From Streptomyces sp. SW4 (GTDB lineage: Bacteria > Actinomycetota > Actinomycetes > Streptomycetales > Streptomycetaceae): a stretch of DNA of 64,000 nt. Where the stretch lies: contig QKWM01000004.1 in the NCBI GenBank assembly GCA_003248315.1, positions 4,585,001 through 4,649,000 of the forward strand, given 5' to 3'. Shown here piece after piece: positions 11,341 through 23,991 of this stretch. The translations under genes were made by a program, and so were the position numbers. Every line of letters begins with the position of its first letter. Position 1 is the first letter of the stretch. A model generated the notes under the pieces. It worked only from the letters and a program-made list of their open reading frames with translations. It did not search any database and was not told the origin of the DNA.

Positions 11341-11508
11341 GGACGCCCCGGCCCGTGCGACCGACGGGTGCGGGGCGGTGCCGTCCGGTGTGCGGCGAGG
11401 CGCCGTCCCGGCCGTGGCGAGCACCCCGCGTACCCGGGCCACCGGCGGGCCACGGGCGGCCTTCACCGGGGGAAACGCGGGCCGCCGGCCCCGGTAGATT
11501 GACCGCCT

Positions 11509-12051
11509 GTGACCGAAACCCTGATCTGGATCCTCGTAGTCCTCGTGGCGATCGGCCTCTACCTCAGCTGGACCGCCGGACGACTGGACCGCCTGCACGC
11601 CCGGATCGACGCCGCCCGCGCCGCCCTCGACGCCCAGCTGCTGCGCCGCGCCTCCGTGGCCCAGGAACTGGCCACCTCCGGCGTCCTCGACCCGGCCGCG
11701 TCCATCGTGCTGTACGAGGCCGCGCACGCGGCCCGGCAGGCCGAGGAGGAGCAGCGCGAGGTCGCCGAGAGCGAACTCAGCCAGGCCCTGCGGGCGGTGT
11801 TCGCCGACGCCCAGCAGGTCGAGGTGCTGCGGGAGGAACCCGGCGGGGAGGAAGCGGCCCGCGAGCTGACCGAGGCCGTGCGCCGCGTCCCGATGGCCCG
11901 GCGGTTCCACAACGACGCCGTGGGCGCCGCCCGCAGGCTGCGCGAGCACCGCAAGGTCCGCTGGTTCCGGCTGGCCGGTCACGCCCCGTTCCCGCTCGCC
12001 TTCGAGATGGACGACGAGCCCCCGGCGGCACTGGCGGACCGTCCCGCCTAA
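11509..12051 (+). CDS. Small membrane-anchored protein of unknown function
   Basis: 180 residues, intact. The first 20 residues form one transmembrane segment (LIWILVVLVAIGLYL) followed by a long charged, alanine-rich helical region (RLHARIDAARAALDAQLLRRA, then a Glu/Gln-rich stretch EEEQREVAESELSQALR). The arrangement resembles LemA-like proteins, one N-terminal helix and a cytoplasmic or external helical bundle, but I cannot assign it firmly. The GTG at 11509 starts just before the transmembrane helix. It sits between pimA and pdxS, a place it also holds in other Streptomyces as far as I remember. The function is unknown. Confidence 0.75.
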   Translation: MTETLIWILVVLVAIGLYLSWTAGRLDRLHARIDAARAALDAQLLRRASVAQELATSGVLDPAASIVLYEAAHAARQAEEEQREVAESELSQALRAVFADAQQVEVLREEPGGEEAARELTEAVRRVPMARRFHNDAVGAARRLREHRKVRWFRLAGHAPFPLAFEMDDEPPAALADRPA

Positions 12052-12210
12052 CGCGTCCGCGGCGGTTTCCGTCCGCCTCCCGCCCGCCCCGGCGCCGCGC
12101 CCGGCGCTCGAAAAGGAGCCACGGCCTTCTCATTGGCCCTTGCTGTGGCCTGGTCCGTTCACGTTTCCTCAGTGCTGCAGAAACCCGCATTTCTCACCAG
12201 TGAGGTACCC

Positions 12211-13120
12211 GTGTCCAGCACGCTCTCCGAAAACCAGGCCCCGAGACCGGCACCGCGCGCGTGAAGCGCGGCATGGCCGAGCAGCTCAAGGGCGGCGTGA
12301 TCATGGACGTCGTCACGCCGGAGCAGGCGAAGATCGCCGAGGACGCGGGCGCCGTCGCGGTCATGGCCCTGGAGCGCGTCCCGGCCGACATCCGCAAGGA
12401 CGGCGGCGTCGCCCGCATGTCCGACCCGGACATGATCGAGGGCATCATCGACGCGGTGTCCATCCCCGTGATGGCCAAGTCCCGCATCGGCCACTTCGTC
12501 GAGGCCCAGGTGCTGCAGTCCCTCGGCGTCGACTACATCGACGAGTCCGAGGTGCTCACCCCGGCCGACGAGGTCAACCACTCCGACAAGTGGGCCTTCA
12601 CCACCCCTTCGTCTGCGGTGCCACCAACCTGGGCGAGGCCCTGCGCCGTATCGCCGAGGGCGCCGCGATGATCCGTTCCAAGGGCGAGGCCGGCACCGGC
12701 AACGTCGTCGAGGCCGTCCGCCACCTGCGCCAGATCAAGAACGAGATCGCCAAGCTGCGCGGCTTCGACAACCACGAGCTGTACGCCGCCGCCAAGGAGC
12801 TGCGCGCCCCGTACGAGCTGGTCAAGGAGGTCGCCGAGCTGGGCAAGCTCCCGGTGGTCCTCTTCTCCGCCGGCGGTGTCGCCACCCCGGCCGACGCCGC
12901 CCTGATGCGCCAGCTCGGCGCCGAGGGCGTCTTCGTCGGCTCCGGCATCTTCAAGTCCGGCGACCCGGCCAAGCGCGCCGCCGCCATCGTGAAGGCCACC
13001 ACGTTCTACGACGACCCGAAGATCATCGCGGACGCGTCCCGCAACCTCGGCGAGGCCATGGTCGGCATCAACTGCGACACCCTCCCCGAGACCGAGCGCT
13101 ACGCCAACCGCGGCTGGTAA
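12211..13120 (+). CDS. pdxS: Pyridoxal 5'-phosphate synthase subunit PdxS
   Basis: Lyase subunit of the DXP-independent vitamin B6 pathway. It condenses ribose 5-phosphate, glyceraldehyde 3-phosphate and ammonia into pyridoxal phosphate; PdxT supplies the ammonia. The conserved blocks GGVIMDVV, MAKSRIGHFVEAQVL and FSAGGVATPADAALM are present. Two C residues appear lost, near 12240 (NQAPETGTARVKRG expected) and near 12606 (TTPFVCGATNLGEAL expected); after repair the protein is 303 residues. The GTG at 12211 gives MSSTLSENQ and has GTGAGG just upstream. pdxT follows after 6 bp. Confidence 0.95.
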
Positions 13121-13126
13121 GAAGCC

Positions 13127-13738
13127 ATGTCGAACGAAGCCCCTGTCATCGGCGTCCTGGCCCTCCAGGGCGACGTACGGGAGCACCTCGTCGCCCTGGC
13201 CGCGGCCGACGCCGTGGCCAGGCCGGTGCGGCGCCCCGAGGAACTCGCCGAGGTGGACGGCCTGGTCCTGCCCGGCGGCGAGTCCACGACCATCTCCAAG
13301 CTGGCCGTCCTCTTCGGCCTGATGGAGCCCCTCCGCGCGCGCGTGCGCGACGGCATGCCCGTCTACGGCACCTGCGCCGGCATGATCATGCTCGCCGACA
13401 AGATCCTCGACCCGCGCTCGGGCCAGGAGACGATCGGCGGCATCGACATGATCGTGCGCCGCAACGCCTTCGGCCGGCAGAACGAGTCCTTCGAGGCGGC
13501 CCTCGACGTCAAGGGCATCGAGGGCGACCCCGTCGAGGGCGTCTTCATCCGCGCTCCCTGGGTGGAGTCGGTCGGCGCCGGCGCGGAGGTGCTCGCCGAG
13601 CACGACGGCCACATCGTCGCCGTCCGCCAGGGCAGCGCGCTGGCCACGTCGTTCCACCCGGAGCTGACGGGCGACCACCGGGTGCACCGTCTGTTCGTCG
13701 ACATGGTGCGCGCCGACGGAGCGGCGGGATCCTTGTAG
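13127..13738 (+). CDS. pdxT: Pyridoxal 5'-phosphate synthase glutaminase subunit PdxT
   Basis: Class I glutamine amidotransferase that hydrolyses glutamine and channels ammonia to PdxS. The Gly-rich LPGGEST motif, the nucleophile Cys in GTCAGMIML (about residue 85) and the His-Glu pair in SFHPELTGDHRVH complete the triad. The protein is 203 residues and intact. It starts 6 bp after pdxS, so the two are co-transcribed and should be made in matched amounts. The end is 47 bp before yebC. Confidence 0.95.
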   Translation: MSNEAPVIGVLALQGDVREHLVALAAADAVARPVRRPEELAEVDGLVLPGGESTTISKLAVLFGLMEPLRARVRDGMPVYGTCAGMIMLADKILDPRSGQETIGGIDMIVRRNAFGRQNESFEAALDVKGIEGDPVEGVFIRAPWVESVGAGAEVLAEHDGHIVAVRQGSALATSFHPELTGDHRVHRLFVDMVRADGAAGSL

Positions 13739-13785
13739 GATTCTGGAGTTCGTACAGAGATGGGTAACGCGAAGGAGACAGGCAG

Positions 13786-14538
13786 ATGTCCGGCCACTCT
13801 AAATGGGCCACGACGAAGCACAAGAAGGCCGTCATCGACGCCAAGCGCGGCAAGCTCTTCGCGAAGCTGATCAAGAACATCGAGGTCGCGTCCCGCATGG
13901 GCGGCCCCGACCCGGACGGCAACCCGACGCTGTACGACGCCATCCAGAAGGCCAAGAAGCAGTCGGTCCCGAACAAGAACATCGACTCCGCGGTCAAGCG
14001 CGGCGCGGGCCTGGAGGCCGGCGGCGCCGACTACGAGACGATCATGTACGAGGGCTACGGTCCGAACGGCGTCGCGGTGCTCATCGAGTGCCTCACCGAC
14101 AACCGCAACCGCGCCGCCTCCGACGTCCGCGTGGCCATGACCCGCAACGGCGGCTCGATGGCCGACCCGGGCTCGGTGTCGTACCTGTTCAACCGCAAGG
14201 GCGTGGTGATCGTCCCCAAGGGCGAGCTGACCGAGGACGACGTCCTCGCCGCCGTCCTGGACGCGGGCGCCGAGGAGGTCAACGACCTCGGTGAGACCTT
14301 CGAGGTCATCAGCGAGGCCACCGACCTGGTCGCCGTCCGCACCGCCCTGCAGGACGCCGGCATCGACTACGAGTCGGCCGACGCCAACTTCGTCCCGACC
14401 ATGCAGGTCGAGCTGGACGAGGAGGGCGCCAAGAAGATCTTCAAGCTGATCGACGCGCTGGAGGACAGCGACGACGTGCAGAACGTCTTCGCCAACTTCG
14501 ACGTCAGCGACGAGATCATGGAGAAGGTCGGCGCGTAG
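13786..14538 (+). CDS. YebC/PmpR family protein
   Basis: 250 residues, intact. The N-terminus SGHSKWATTKHKKAVIDAKRGKLF is diagnostic of the YebC/TACO1 family. Members were first annotated as DNA-binding transcriptional regulators; more recent work on the family points to a role in easing ribosome stalling at polyproline stretches. AAGGAGACAGGC lies just upstream of the ATG. It lies between pdxT and ruvC, its usual place in Streptomyces and mycobacteria. A perfect GC-rich hairpin follows 23 bp after the stop and ends the pdxST-yebC unit. Confidence 0.92.
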   Translation: MSGHSKWATTKHKKAVIDAKRGKLFAKLIKNIEVASRMGGPDPDGNPTLYDAIQKAKKQSVPNKNIDSAVKRGAGLEAGGADYETIMYEGYGPNGVAVLIECLTDNRNRAASDVRVAMTRNGGSMADPGSVSYLFNRKGVVIVPKGELTEDDVLAAVLDAGAEEVNDLGETFEVISEATDLVAVRTALQDAGIDYESADANFVPTMQVELDEEGAKKIFKLIDALEDSDDVQNVFANFDVSDEIMEKVGA

Positions 14539-14561
14539 CGCTCCGCGCGAACGACGATTTT

Positions 14562-14599
14562 CGGCGGCGGGCCGGGGACACGTCCCCGGCCCGCCGCCG
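14562..14599. terminator. Strong hairpin between yebC and ruvC
   Basis: A perfect 18-bp inverted repeat: CGGCGGCGGGCCGGGGAC at 14562-14579 and its complement at 14582-14599, separated by two bases. It is followed by TTGT with no T tract, as is usual in Streptomyces terminators. Confidence 0.8.
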
Positions 14600-14651
14600 T
14601 TGTCGGTGGCACCCGATAGCCTGCACAAACAGGTGATCGATGGGAGGGGCT

Positions 14652-15198
14652 GTGCGCGTACTGGGGGTCGACCCGGGACTGACCCGCTGCGGCGTCGGGG
14701 TCGTCGAGGGCGTCGCGGGCCGGCCGCTGACCATGCGGGGAGTCGGCGTCGTCCGCACGCCCGCCGATGCCGACCTCGGCCAGCGCCTGGTCGCCGTCGA
14801 GCAGGGCATCGAGCAGTGGCTCGACGAGCACCGCCCGCAGTACGTGGCGGTCGAGCGCGTCTTCAGCCAGCACAACGTGCGCACGGTCATGGGCACCGCC
14901 CAGGCCAGCGCCGTCGCCATCCTGTGCGCCTCCCGCCGCGGCATCCCCGTCGCCCTGCACACCCCAGCGAGGTCAAGGCGGCCGTCACCGGCAGCGGGCG
15001 CGCCGACAAGGCGCAGGTCGGTGCGATGGTGACCCGTCTGCTGCGGCTCGCGGCGCCCCGAAGCCCGCCGACGCCGCCGACGCCCTCGCCCTCGCCATCT
15101 GCCACATCTGGCGCGCCCCGGCACAGGACCGCCTCCAGCGGGCCGTCGCCCTGCACACAGCCAACGCCCCCACCGCACCGAAAGGCCGTACGACATGA
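14652..15198 (+). CDS. ruvC: Crossover junction endodeoxyribonuclease RuvC
   Basis: Nuclease that resolves Holliday junctions together with RuvAB. The acidic active-site residues are visible: Asp in GVDPGLTRCG near the N-terminus, Glu in AVERVFSQHN near residue 67, and the C-terminal ADAADALALAICH. Two bases are missing: a C near 14964 (HTPSEVKAAVTGSG expected) and a C near 15055 (APPKPADAAD expected). After repair it is 182 residues. The GTG start at 14652 gives MRVLGVDPGL. The stop overlaps the ruvA start (ATGA). Confidence 0.93.
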
Positions 15199-15799
15199 TC
15201 GCCTTCGTCAGCGGCACCGTCGCCGCCCTCGCCCCCGACGCCGCGGTGGTCGAGGTCGGCGGCGTCGGCATGGCCGTCCAGTGCACGCCGAACACCCTGT
15301 CCACGCTCCGGCTCGGACAGCCCGCCAAGCTCGCCACCTCCCTCGTCGTCCGGGAGGACTCCCTCACGCTGTACGGCTTCGCCGACGACGACGAGCGCCA
15401 GGTGTTCGAACTGCTCCAGACCGCCAGTGGCGTCGGCCCGCGCCTGGCCCAGGCGATGCTGGCCGTGCACAGCCCGGACGCGCTGCGCAGAGCGGTGTCC
15501 ACCGGCGACGAGAAGGCCCTGACCGCCGTCCCCGGCATCGGCAAGAAGGGCGCCCAGAAGCTGCTGCTGGAGCTGAAGGACCGGCTCGGGGAGCCGATCG
15601 GCGCCCCCGCCGTCGGCGCGCCCGTCAGCACCGGCTGGCGCGACCAGCTGCACGCGGCGCTGATCGGCCTCGGCTACGCCACCAGGGAGGCCGACGAGGC
15701 CGTGGCCGCGGTCACCCGCAGGCCGAGGCCGCCGAGGGCACCCCCCAGGTGGGACAGCTGCTGAAGGCGGCCCTGCAGACCCTGAACCGAGCCCGCTGA
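15195..15799 (+). CDS. ruvA: Holliday junction branch migration protein RuvA
   Basis: Junction-binding subunit of the RuvAB branch-migration machine. The N-terminal OB domain (MIAFVSGTVAAL), the central helix-hairpin-helix region (SGVGPRLAQAMLAV and VPGIGKKGAQKLLLELKD) and the small C-terminal RuvB-contact domain are all present. One C is missing near 15716 (AVTPQAEAAEGTPQVG expected); after repair the protein is 201 residues. The start overlaps the ruvC stop by four bases. ruvB begins 143 bp downstream. Confidence 0.93.
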
Positions 15800-15942
15800 C
15801 CCGCCGCCCCGGCCGGCCGCCCGCCCGTCCGGCCCGGCCGGCCCGACGCCCCCGCCCCTGCCCTGCCGCCCCCGGCGGCCCGGCCCGCCGGGGGGCGGCC
15901 CCGAGTCCGACGAACCGCCACCACCACCTCCGAGGCACTGAC

Positions 15943-17007
15943 ATGAACTGGGACGACACGACCGACACGCCCGCCGGCGAGCGGCTCGTCGGGGCGTCCG
16001 CCGACGGCGAGGACCAGGCCGTCGAGGCCGCCCTGCGCCCGAAGGACCTGGGCGAGTTCATCGGCCAGGAGAAGGTCCGGGAGCAGCTCGACCTCGTCCT
16101 GCGCGCCGCACGCGCACGTGGCGCCACCGCCGACCACGTGCTGCTCTCCGGCGCCCCGGCCTCGGCAAGACCACCCTGTCGATGATCATCGCGGCCGAGA
16201 TGGGCGCCCCGATCCGCATCACCTCCGGCCCCGCCATCCAGCACGCCGGCGACCTCGCCGCGATCCTCTCCTCGCTCCAGGAGGGCGAGGTCCTCTTCCT
16301 CGACGAGATCCACCGCATGTCCCGGCCCGCCGAGGAGATGCTGTACATGGCGATGGAGGACTTCCGCGTCGACGTCGTCGTCGGCAAGGGCCCCGGCGCC
16401 ACCGCCATCCCGCTGGAGCTGCCGCCCTTCACCCTGGTCGGTGCCACGACCCGCGCCGGCCTGCTGCCCCGCCGCTGCGCGACCGCTTCGGTTTCACCGC
16501 GCACATGGAGTTCTACGAACCGGCCGAGCTGGAACGCGTCGTCCACCGCTCGGCGGGCTGCTCGACGTCGAGATCGACACCGCCGGCGCCGCCGAGATCG
16601 CCGGCCGCTCCCGCGGCACCCCCCGCATCGCCAACCGCCTGCTGCGCCGCGTCCGCGACTACGCCCAGGTCAAGGCCGACGGCGTGATCACGCAGGAGAT
16701 CGCCGCGGCCGCCCTCGCGGTGTACGAGGTGGACGCCCGCGGCCTGGACCGGCTGGACCGCGCGGTCCTCCAGGCCCTGCTGAAGCTGTTCGGCGGGGAC
16801 CGGTCGGCCTGTCCACGCTCGCCGTCGCGGTGGGCGAGGAGCGCGAGACGGTCGAGGAGGTCGCCGAGCCCTTCCTGGTCCGCGAGGGACTGCTGGCGCG
16901 CACTCCCGTGGCCGGATCGCCACGCCCGCGGCATGGTCGCATCTCGGCCTCACCCCGCCCGGCCCCAGGCGCCGGGAAACGGACAACAGGACCTGTTCGG
17001 GGCGTGA
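15943..17007 (+). CDS. ruvB: Holliday junction branch migration ATPase RuvB
   Basis: AAA+ motor that drives branch migration with RuvA. Walker A (GAPGLGKTTL), Walker B (LFLDEIHRM), the sensor region (VGATTRAGLL) and a C-terminal winged helix (from GLDRLDRAVLQALL) ending QQDLFGA are all readable, but only after six repairs. The inferred missing bases are near 16160, 16469, 16553, 16802, 16911 and 16957. With them the length is 356 residues, normal for the family. The three-frame scatter within a little over 800 bp makes decay by natural mutation very unlikely while ruvA and ruvC next to it stay functional. Confidence 0.92.
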
Positions 17008-17209
17008 CACCACGACCACGGCGAGCACATTGGCCGGACCAGGAACTCCGGTGCCATGCTGAGCGTTGTTCCATGCGCGCGGACTCGCTTAGACTCCGCC
17101 GATGCCGCCTTTGTCGGCGGTGCACAACTGCCGCCTTTGCCGGCGGCGCACGACACCCCCAACCATCAGGCCGCTCACCATCGCGGTCGTGTGAAGGAAG
17201 TACCGACCC

Positions 17210-17685
17210 GTGAGTCTCGTGACCCTCCTCCCGTTCATCGTGCTCATCGGGGCCATGTTCCTGATGACCCGGTCGGCGAAGAAGAAGCAGCAGCAGGCCA
17301 TCGAGATGCGGAACCAGATGCAGCCCGGTTCCGGCGTCCGCACCATCGGGGCATGTACGCCACGGTCAAGGAGGTCAACGAGGACACGGTCCTCCTCGAC
17401 GCCGGCCCTGGCGTCGAGCTCCTCTTCGCCAAGAACTCGATCGGCGCCGTCCTCTCCGACGACGAGTACAACCGCATCGTCCACGGCATCGAGCACGACC
17501 TGAAGGCCGACGCGGACGTCGTCCCGGACGACGCCTCCTCCCTCACCGGGACCGACGCCGCCGACGAGCCCGCCGTCGACCTCGGCAAGAAGGACGCCGA
17601 CGAGGCCACCGCCGACGCCGCGACCACGCAGGCCGCCAAGGACGAGCAGCCCAAGAAGGCCGACGGCGACTCCGAGGCGAAGTAA
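17210..17685 (+). CDS. yajC: Preprotein translocase subunit YajC
   Basis: Small accessory protein of the SecDF complex. One N-terminal transmembrane helix (VTLLPFIVLIGAMFLM) is followed by the basic RSAKKKQQQ and the conserved GSGVRTIGGMYATV strand. One G is missing near 17350 in a GGGGG run. After repair the protein is 158 residues, with a long acidic C-terminal tail (Asp/Ala/Glu-rich, from about residue 100) that is typical of Streptomyces YajC. The GTG at 17210 begins MSLVTLL. secD follows on the same strand. Confidence 0.9.
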
Positions 17686-17820
17686 CAGCCGTGCTCCGGG
17701 GCGCGCGGGCGTGACCCGCGCGCCCTCGGACATGCGCGGCTCCCACGGGAACCCGACACCATGTCATGGCCGCCGGTCCGCCGACCCGGCGCGAGGCGGC
17801 CCGAGAGGGAGTACGAGAAG

Positions 17821-19604
17821 GTGGCAGCACCTAAAAAGGGCCGGGGCGCGGGCGCCCAGAGCAAGCCATGGCGCGCGCTGGTCCTGATCCTGATCGCCAT
17901 CGTGGCGCTCACCGGGGGAATGTTCGCCTCCGGACACACCACTCCGCGTCTCGGCATCGACCTGGCCGGCGGCACCAGCATCACCCTGCGCGCGGTGGCC
18001 GAGCCCGGCCAGGAATCCGCGATCAACCCACGAACATGGCCACCGCGGTCGAGATCATGGAGCGCCGGGTCAACGGCCTCGGTGTCTCGGAGGCCGAGGT
18101 CCAGACCCAGGGCGACCGGAACATCATCGTCAACATTCCCAAGGGCACCAACTCCAAGGAAGCCCGGGAACAGGTCGGCACCACCGCCAAGCTCTACTTC
18201 CGCCCGGTTCTCGCCACGGACGTCGCCGGCGGCGCGACGACCCCCACGCCGAGCCCCACCGGCAGCCCCACGGGCAAGGCCACCGACAAGGCCGAGGACA
18301 AGGACCGCACCGGGAGGAGGCGACCTCGCCGTCCGCCTCCGCCTCGACCGAGCCGTCGGCGAGCGCCACCACGCAGGGGCGCCCCGCGAGCGAGGCCCTG
18401 AAGGCCGACCCCACCCCGTCCGCCTCGGACACCGGCAAGGCCTCCCCGTCCCCAGCGGCAGCCCCACCGGTGACGCCGGTGACGACGCCAAGCTCCAGGA
18501 GGCGTACGCCAAGCTGGACTGCACCGACGCCACCGCCCGTGCCAAGGCCGGCGCCGGTGCCAAGCCGAGCGAGTCCACCATCGCCTGCGGCCAGCCGCAG
18601 CCCGGCACCTGGCAGAAGTACCTGCTCGGCCCGGCCGAGGTCGACGGCACGGACGTCGACGAGGCGCAGGCGGTGCTGAACACCCAGACCGCCGCGGGCT
18701 GGACCGTCACGATGGACTTCACCGACGAGGGCGCCAAGAAGTTCGCGAGCATCACCGGCAAGCTGGCGCAGAACCAGTCCCCGCAGGACCAGTTCGCCAT
18801 CGTCCTGGACAACGAGGTCGTCTCCAGCCCCTACGTCCGCCAGGCGCTGACCGGAGGCAAGGCCGAGATCTCCGGCAACTTCCAGCAGGAGGAGGCCGAG
18901 AGCCTCGCCAACATGCTGTCCTACGGTGCGCTGCCGCTGAGCTTCAAGGAGGACAGCGTCACCACCGTCACCGCCGCGCTCGGCGGTGACCAGCTCGAGG
19001 CCGGACTGATCGCCGGTGCGATCGGCCTCGCCCTGGTCGTGATCTACCTGCTGGTCTACTACCGCGGACTGTCCTTCATCGCGGTGGCCTCGCTGCTCGT
19101 CTCCGCCGCGCTCACGTACACGATCATGTCGCTGCTGGGTCCGGCCATCGGCTTCGCGCTGAACCTGCCGGCCGTGTGCGGCGCCATCGTCGCCATCGGC
19201 ATCACGGCGGACTCGTTCATCGTCTACTTCGAACGCGTCCGCGACGAGATCCGCGAGGGCCGCTCGCTGCGCCCCGCCGTGGAGCGGGCCTGGCCGCGCG
19301 CCCGGCGCACCATCCTGGTCTCGGACTTCGTGTCGTTCCTCGCCGCCGCCGTGCTCTTCGTCGTCACCGTCGGCAAGGTCCAGGGCTTCGCGTTCACCCT
19401 CGGCCTGACCACCCTGCTCGACGTGGTCGTCGTGTTCCTGTTCACCAAGCCGCTGCTGACGCTGATGGCCCGCCGCAGGTTCTTCGCCAGTGGCCACAAG
19501 TGGTCCGGCCTCGATCCAAGAGCCTCGGAGCGAAGCCGCCGCTGCGCCGCAACCGCCGTCCCGCCCGCCCGGCCGCCGGCCCTGTCGACCCGAAGGAGGC
19601 GTGA
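17821..19604 (+). CDS. secD: Protein translocase subunit SecD
   Basis: Multi-pass membrane subunit that uses the proton gradient to help export proteins through SecYEG. The first helix (VLILIAIVALTGGMFASG), the periplasmic GIDLAGGTSITLRAV block, and five C-terminal helices (from AGLIAGAIGLALVVIYLLVYY) are present. A low-complexity insert rich in Thr, Ser, Pro, Ala and Lys lies at about residues 140-220 of the exported domain. Four bases are missing, near 18027, 18311, 18457 and 19514; after repair the protein is about 595 residues. I chose the GTG at 17821 (MAAPKKGRGAG) over an ATG at 17761 because the former matches the family start. Confidence 0.93.
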
Positions 19605-19607
19605 GAG

Positions 19608-20724
19608 ATGTCGAAGCTCGGCAACCTCGGCGCCCGACTGCACCATGGCGAGATCGGCTACGACTTCGTCAAGAACCGCAAGATCTGGTACGGCATCTCG
19701 ATCCTGATCACCATCACGGCCATCGTCGGCCTGACGGTGCGCGGCCTGCACATGGGCATCGAGTTCCAGGGCGGCGCGGTCTTCACCACCCCCAAGAACG
19801 TCAGCGCCTCGGTCACCCAGGTCGAGCAGTACGCGGAAGAGGCCTCCGGCCACGACGCGATCGTCCAGAAGCTCGGCGACGGCAGCATGCGCATCCAGGT
19901 CGCGGGCACCGGCACCGAGCAGTCGGACCAGATCAAGGACGAGCTCGCCAAGGACCTGAAGGTCCAGGCGGAGAGCATCAACGCCGAGCTGGTCGGCCCC
20001 AGCTGGGGCGACCAGATCGCGAACAAGGCCTGGCAGGGCCTCGGCATCTTCCTGGTCCTCGTGGTGATCTACCTGGCGATCGCGTTCGAGTGGCGCATGG
20101 CGCTCGCCGCGTTCGTCGCGCTGATCCACGACATCACCATCACGGTCGGCATCTACGCCCTGGTGGGCTTCGAGGTCACGCCGGGCACGGTGATCGGTCT
20201 GCTGACCATCCTCGGTTACTCGCTCTACGACACGGTGGTCGTCTTCGACAGCCTCAAGGAGCAGACGAAGGACATCACCAAGCAGACCCGCTGGACGTAC
20301 GGCGAGATCGCCAACCGCTCGATCAACAGCACCCTGGTCCGCTCCGTCAACACCACGGTGGTCGCGCTGCTGCCCGTGGCCGGCCTGCTGTTCATCGGCG
20401 GCGGCGTCCTCGGCGCCGGCATGCTGAACGACATCTCGCTGTCGCTGTTCGTCGGCCTCGCGGCCGGTGCCTACTCCTCGATCTTCATCGCCACGCCGCT
20501 CGTCGCCGACCTCAAGGAGCGCGAGCCGCAGATGAAGGCGCTCAAGAAGCGCGTACTCGCCAAGCGGGCGCAGGCCGCCGCCAAGGGGGAGTCCCGGAGG
20601 CGGACACCGCCGACGAGCCGTTCGACGACGAGCCGGAGGACGCCGCCCCGGCCGTGGTCGGCCCCCGCAGCCAGCCCGCGTCCCGTGCCCGGGGCCGCGG
20701 CCGACCCTCGGGAAGCGCCGGTGA
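19608..20724 (+). CDS. secF: Protein translocase subunit SecF
   Basis: Partner of SecD in the export-driving complex, beginning 3 bp after the secD stop. The six-helix RND-like core is intact: first helix ISILITITAIVGLTVRG, periplasmic GIEFQGGAVFTT, and the membrane block from GIFLVLVVIYLAIAFEWRM through YDTVVVFDSLKEQT. Two bases are missing in the hydrophilic C-terminal tail, a C near 20594 and a G near 20709; restoring them ends the protein in RGRPSGKRR with the stop overlapping the apt start. About 372 residues. Only the tail is affected, so membrane function would not depend on the repairs. Confidence 0.92.
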
Positions 20725-21260
20725 CCGACATCCAGGAGCTGCTGCTCAGCCGCATCCGCGACGTGGCCGACTATCCGAAGCCGGGCGTGGTGTTCAAGGA
20801 CATCACCCCGCTGCTTGCGGACCCGGCGGCCTTCACCGCGCTCACGGACGCCCTGGCGGAGACCGCCGAGCGCACCGGGGCCACCAAGGTCGTCGGCCTG
20901 GAGGCCCGCGGCTTCATCCTCGGCGCCCCGGTCGCGCTCCGCGCCGGGCTCGGCTTCATCCCCGTACGCAAGGCGGGCAAGCTCCCCGGCGCCACCCTCG
21001 GCCAGGCCTACGACCTGGAGTACGGCTCGGCCGAGATTGAGGTGCACGCCGAGGACCTGACCGCCGACGACCGCGTGCTGGTCGTGGACGACGTCCTCGC
21101 CACCGGCGGCACCGCCGAGGCCTCCGTCCGGCTCATCCGCCGGGCGGGCGCCCGGGTCGCGGGCCTCGCGGTCCTCATGGAGCTGGGCTTCCTCGGCGGC
21201 CGGGCCCGCGTGGAGCCCGCCCTCGACGGCGCTCCGCTCCACGCATTGCTCACGGTCTGA
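20721..21260 (+). CDS. apt: Adenine phosphoribosyltransferase
   Basis: Salvages adenine with PRPP to AMP. The PRPP-binding motif VLVVDDVLATGGTAEA lies near residue 115, and the N-terminal VADYPKPGVVFKDITPLL is typical. Intact, 179 residues from the GTG at 20721, which overlaps the secF stop (GTGA). The secDF-apt-rel arrangement is a classical actinobacterial cluster, linking purine nucleotide salvage with the (p)ppGpp enzyme downstream. A hairpin follows. Confidence 0.94.
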   Translation: MTDIQELLLSRIRDVADYPKPGVVFKDITPLLADPAAFTALTDALAETAERTGATKVVGLEARGFILGAPVALRAGLGFIPVRKAGKLPGATLGQAYDLEYGSAEIEVHAEDLTADDRVLVVDDVLATGGTAEASVRLIRRAGARVAGLAVLMELGFLGGRARVEPALDGAPLHALLTV

Positions 21261-21278
21261 CCGATGTCGCCACGAACA

Positions 21279-21309
21279 GGGCGGGCCCGGAGGAATCCGG
21301 CGCCCGCCC
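21279..21309 (+). terminator. Hairpin after apt
   Basis: GGGCGGGCCCGGA at 21279-21291 pairs with TCCGG-C-GCCCGCCC at 21296-21309 with one bulged base and a GGAA loop. It lies 18 bp after the apt stop and about 120 bp before rel, so rel may have its own promoter as well. Confidence 0.6.
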
Positions 21310-21430
21310 CGGTCGTTTCTCCGGTAGACGCCCCTCACATCGGTCTGGAGGCGATCCCGGGGCGCAGGATCGCTACCATGAAGTCTCCGGAGCCTGACCG
21401 GGGGACCCGGATCGCGCACGAGGAGTCCTC

Positions 21431-23962
<2,532 letters not shown>

Positions 23963-23991
23963 CGCGGCCGTACGGGGAGACGGGGGAGCAG

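Noticed and set aside
15943..17007. ruvB, rel and mltG as pseudogenes
   Set aside because: All domains and catalytic motifs survive, no stop or substitution decay is seen, and neighbours in the same operons are in the same state. Sequence error explains it better.
17761..17821. ATG at 17761 as the secD start
   Set aside because: It adds 20 Arg/Pro-rich residues not typical for SecD; the GTG at 17821 gives the standard MAAPKKGR start.
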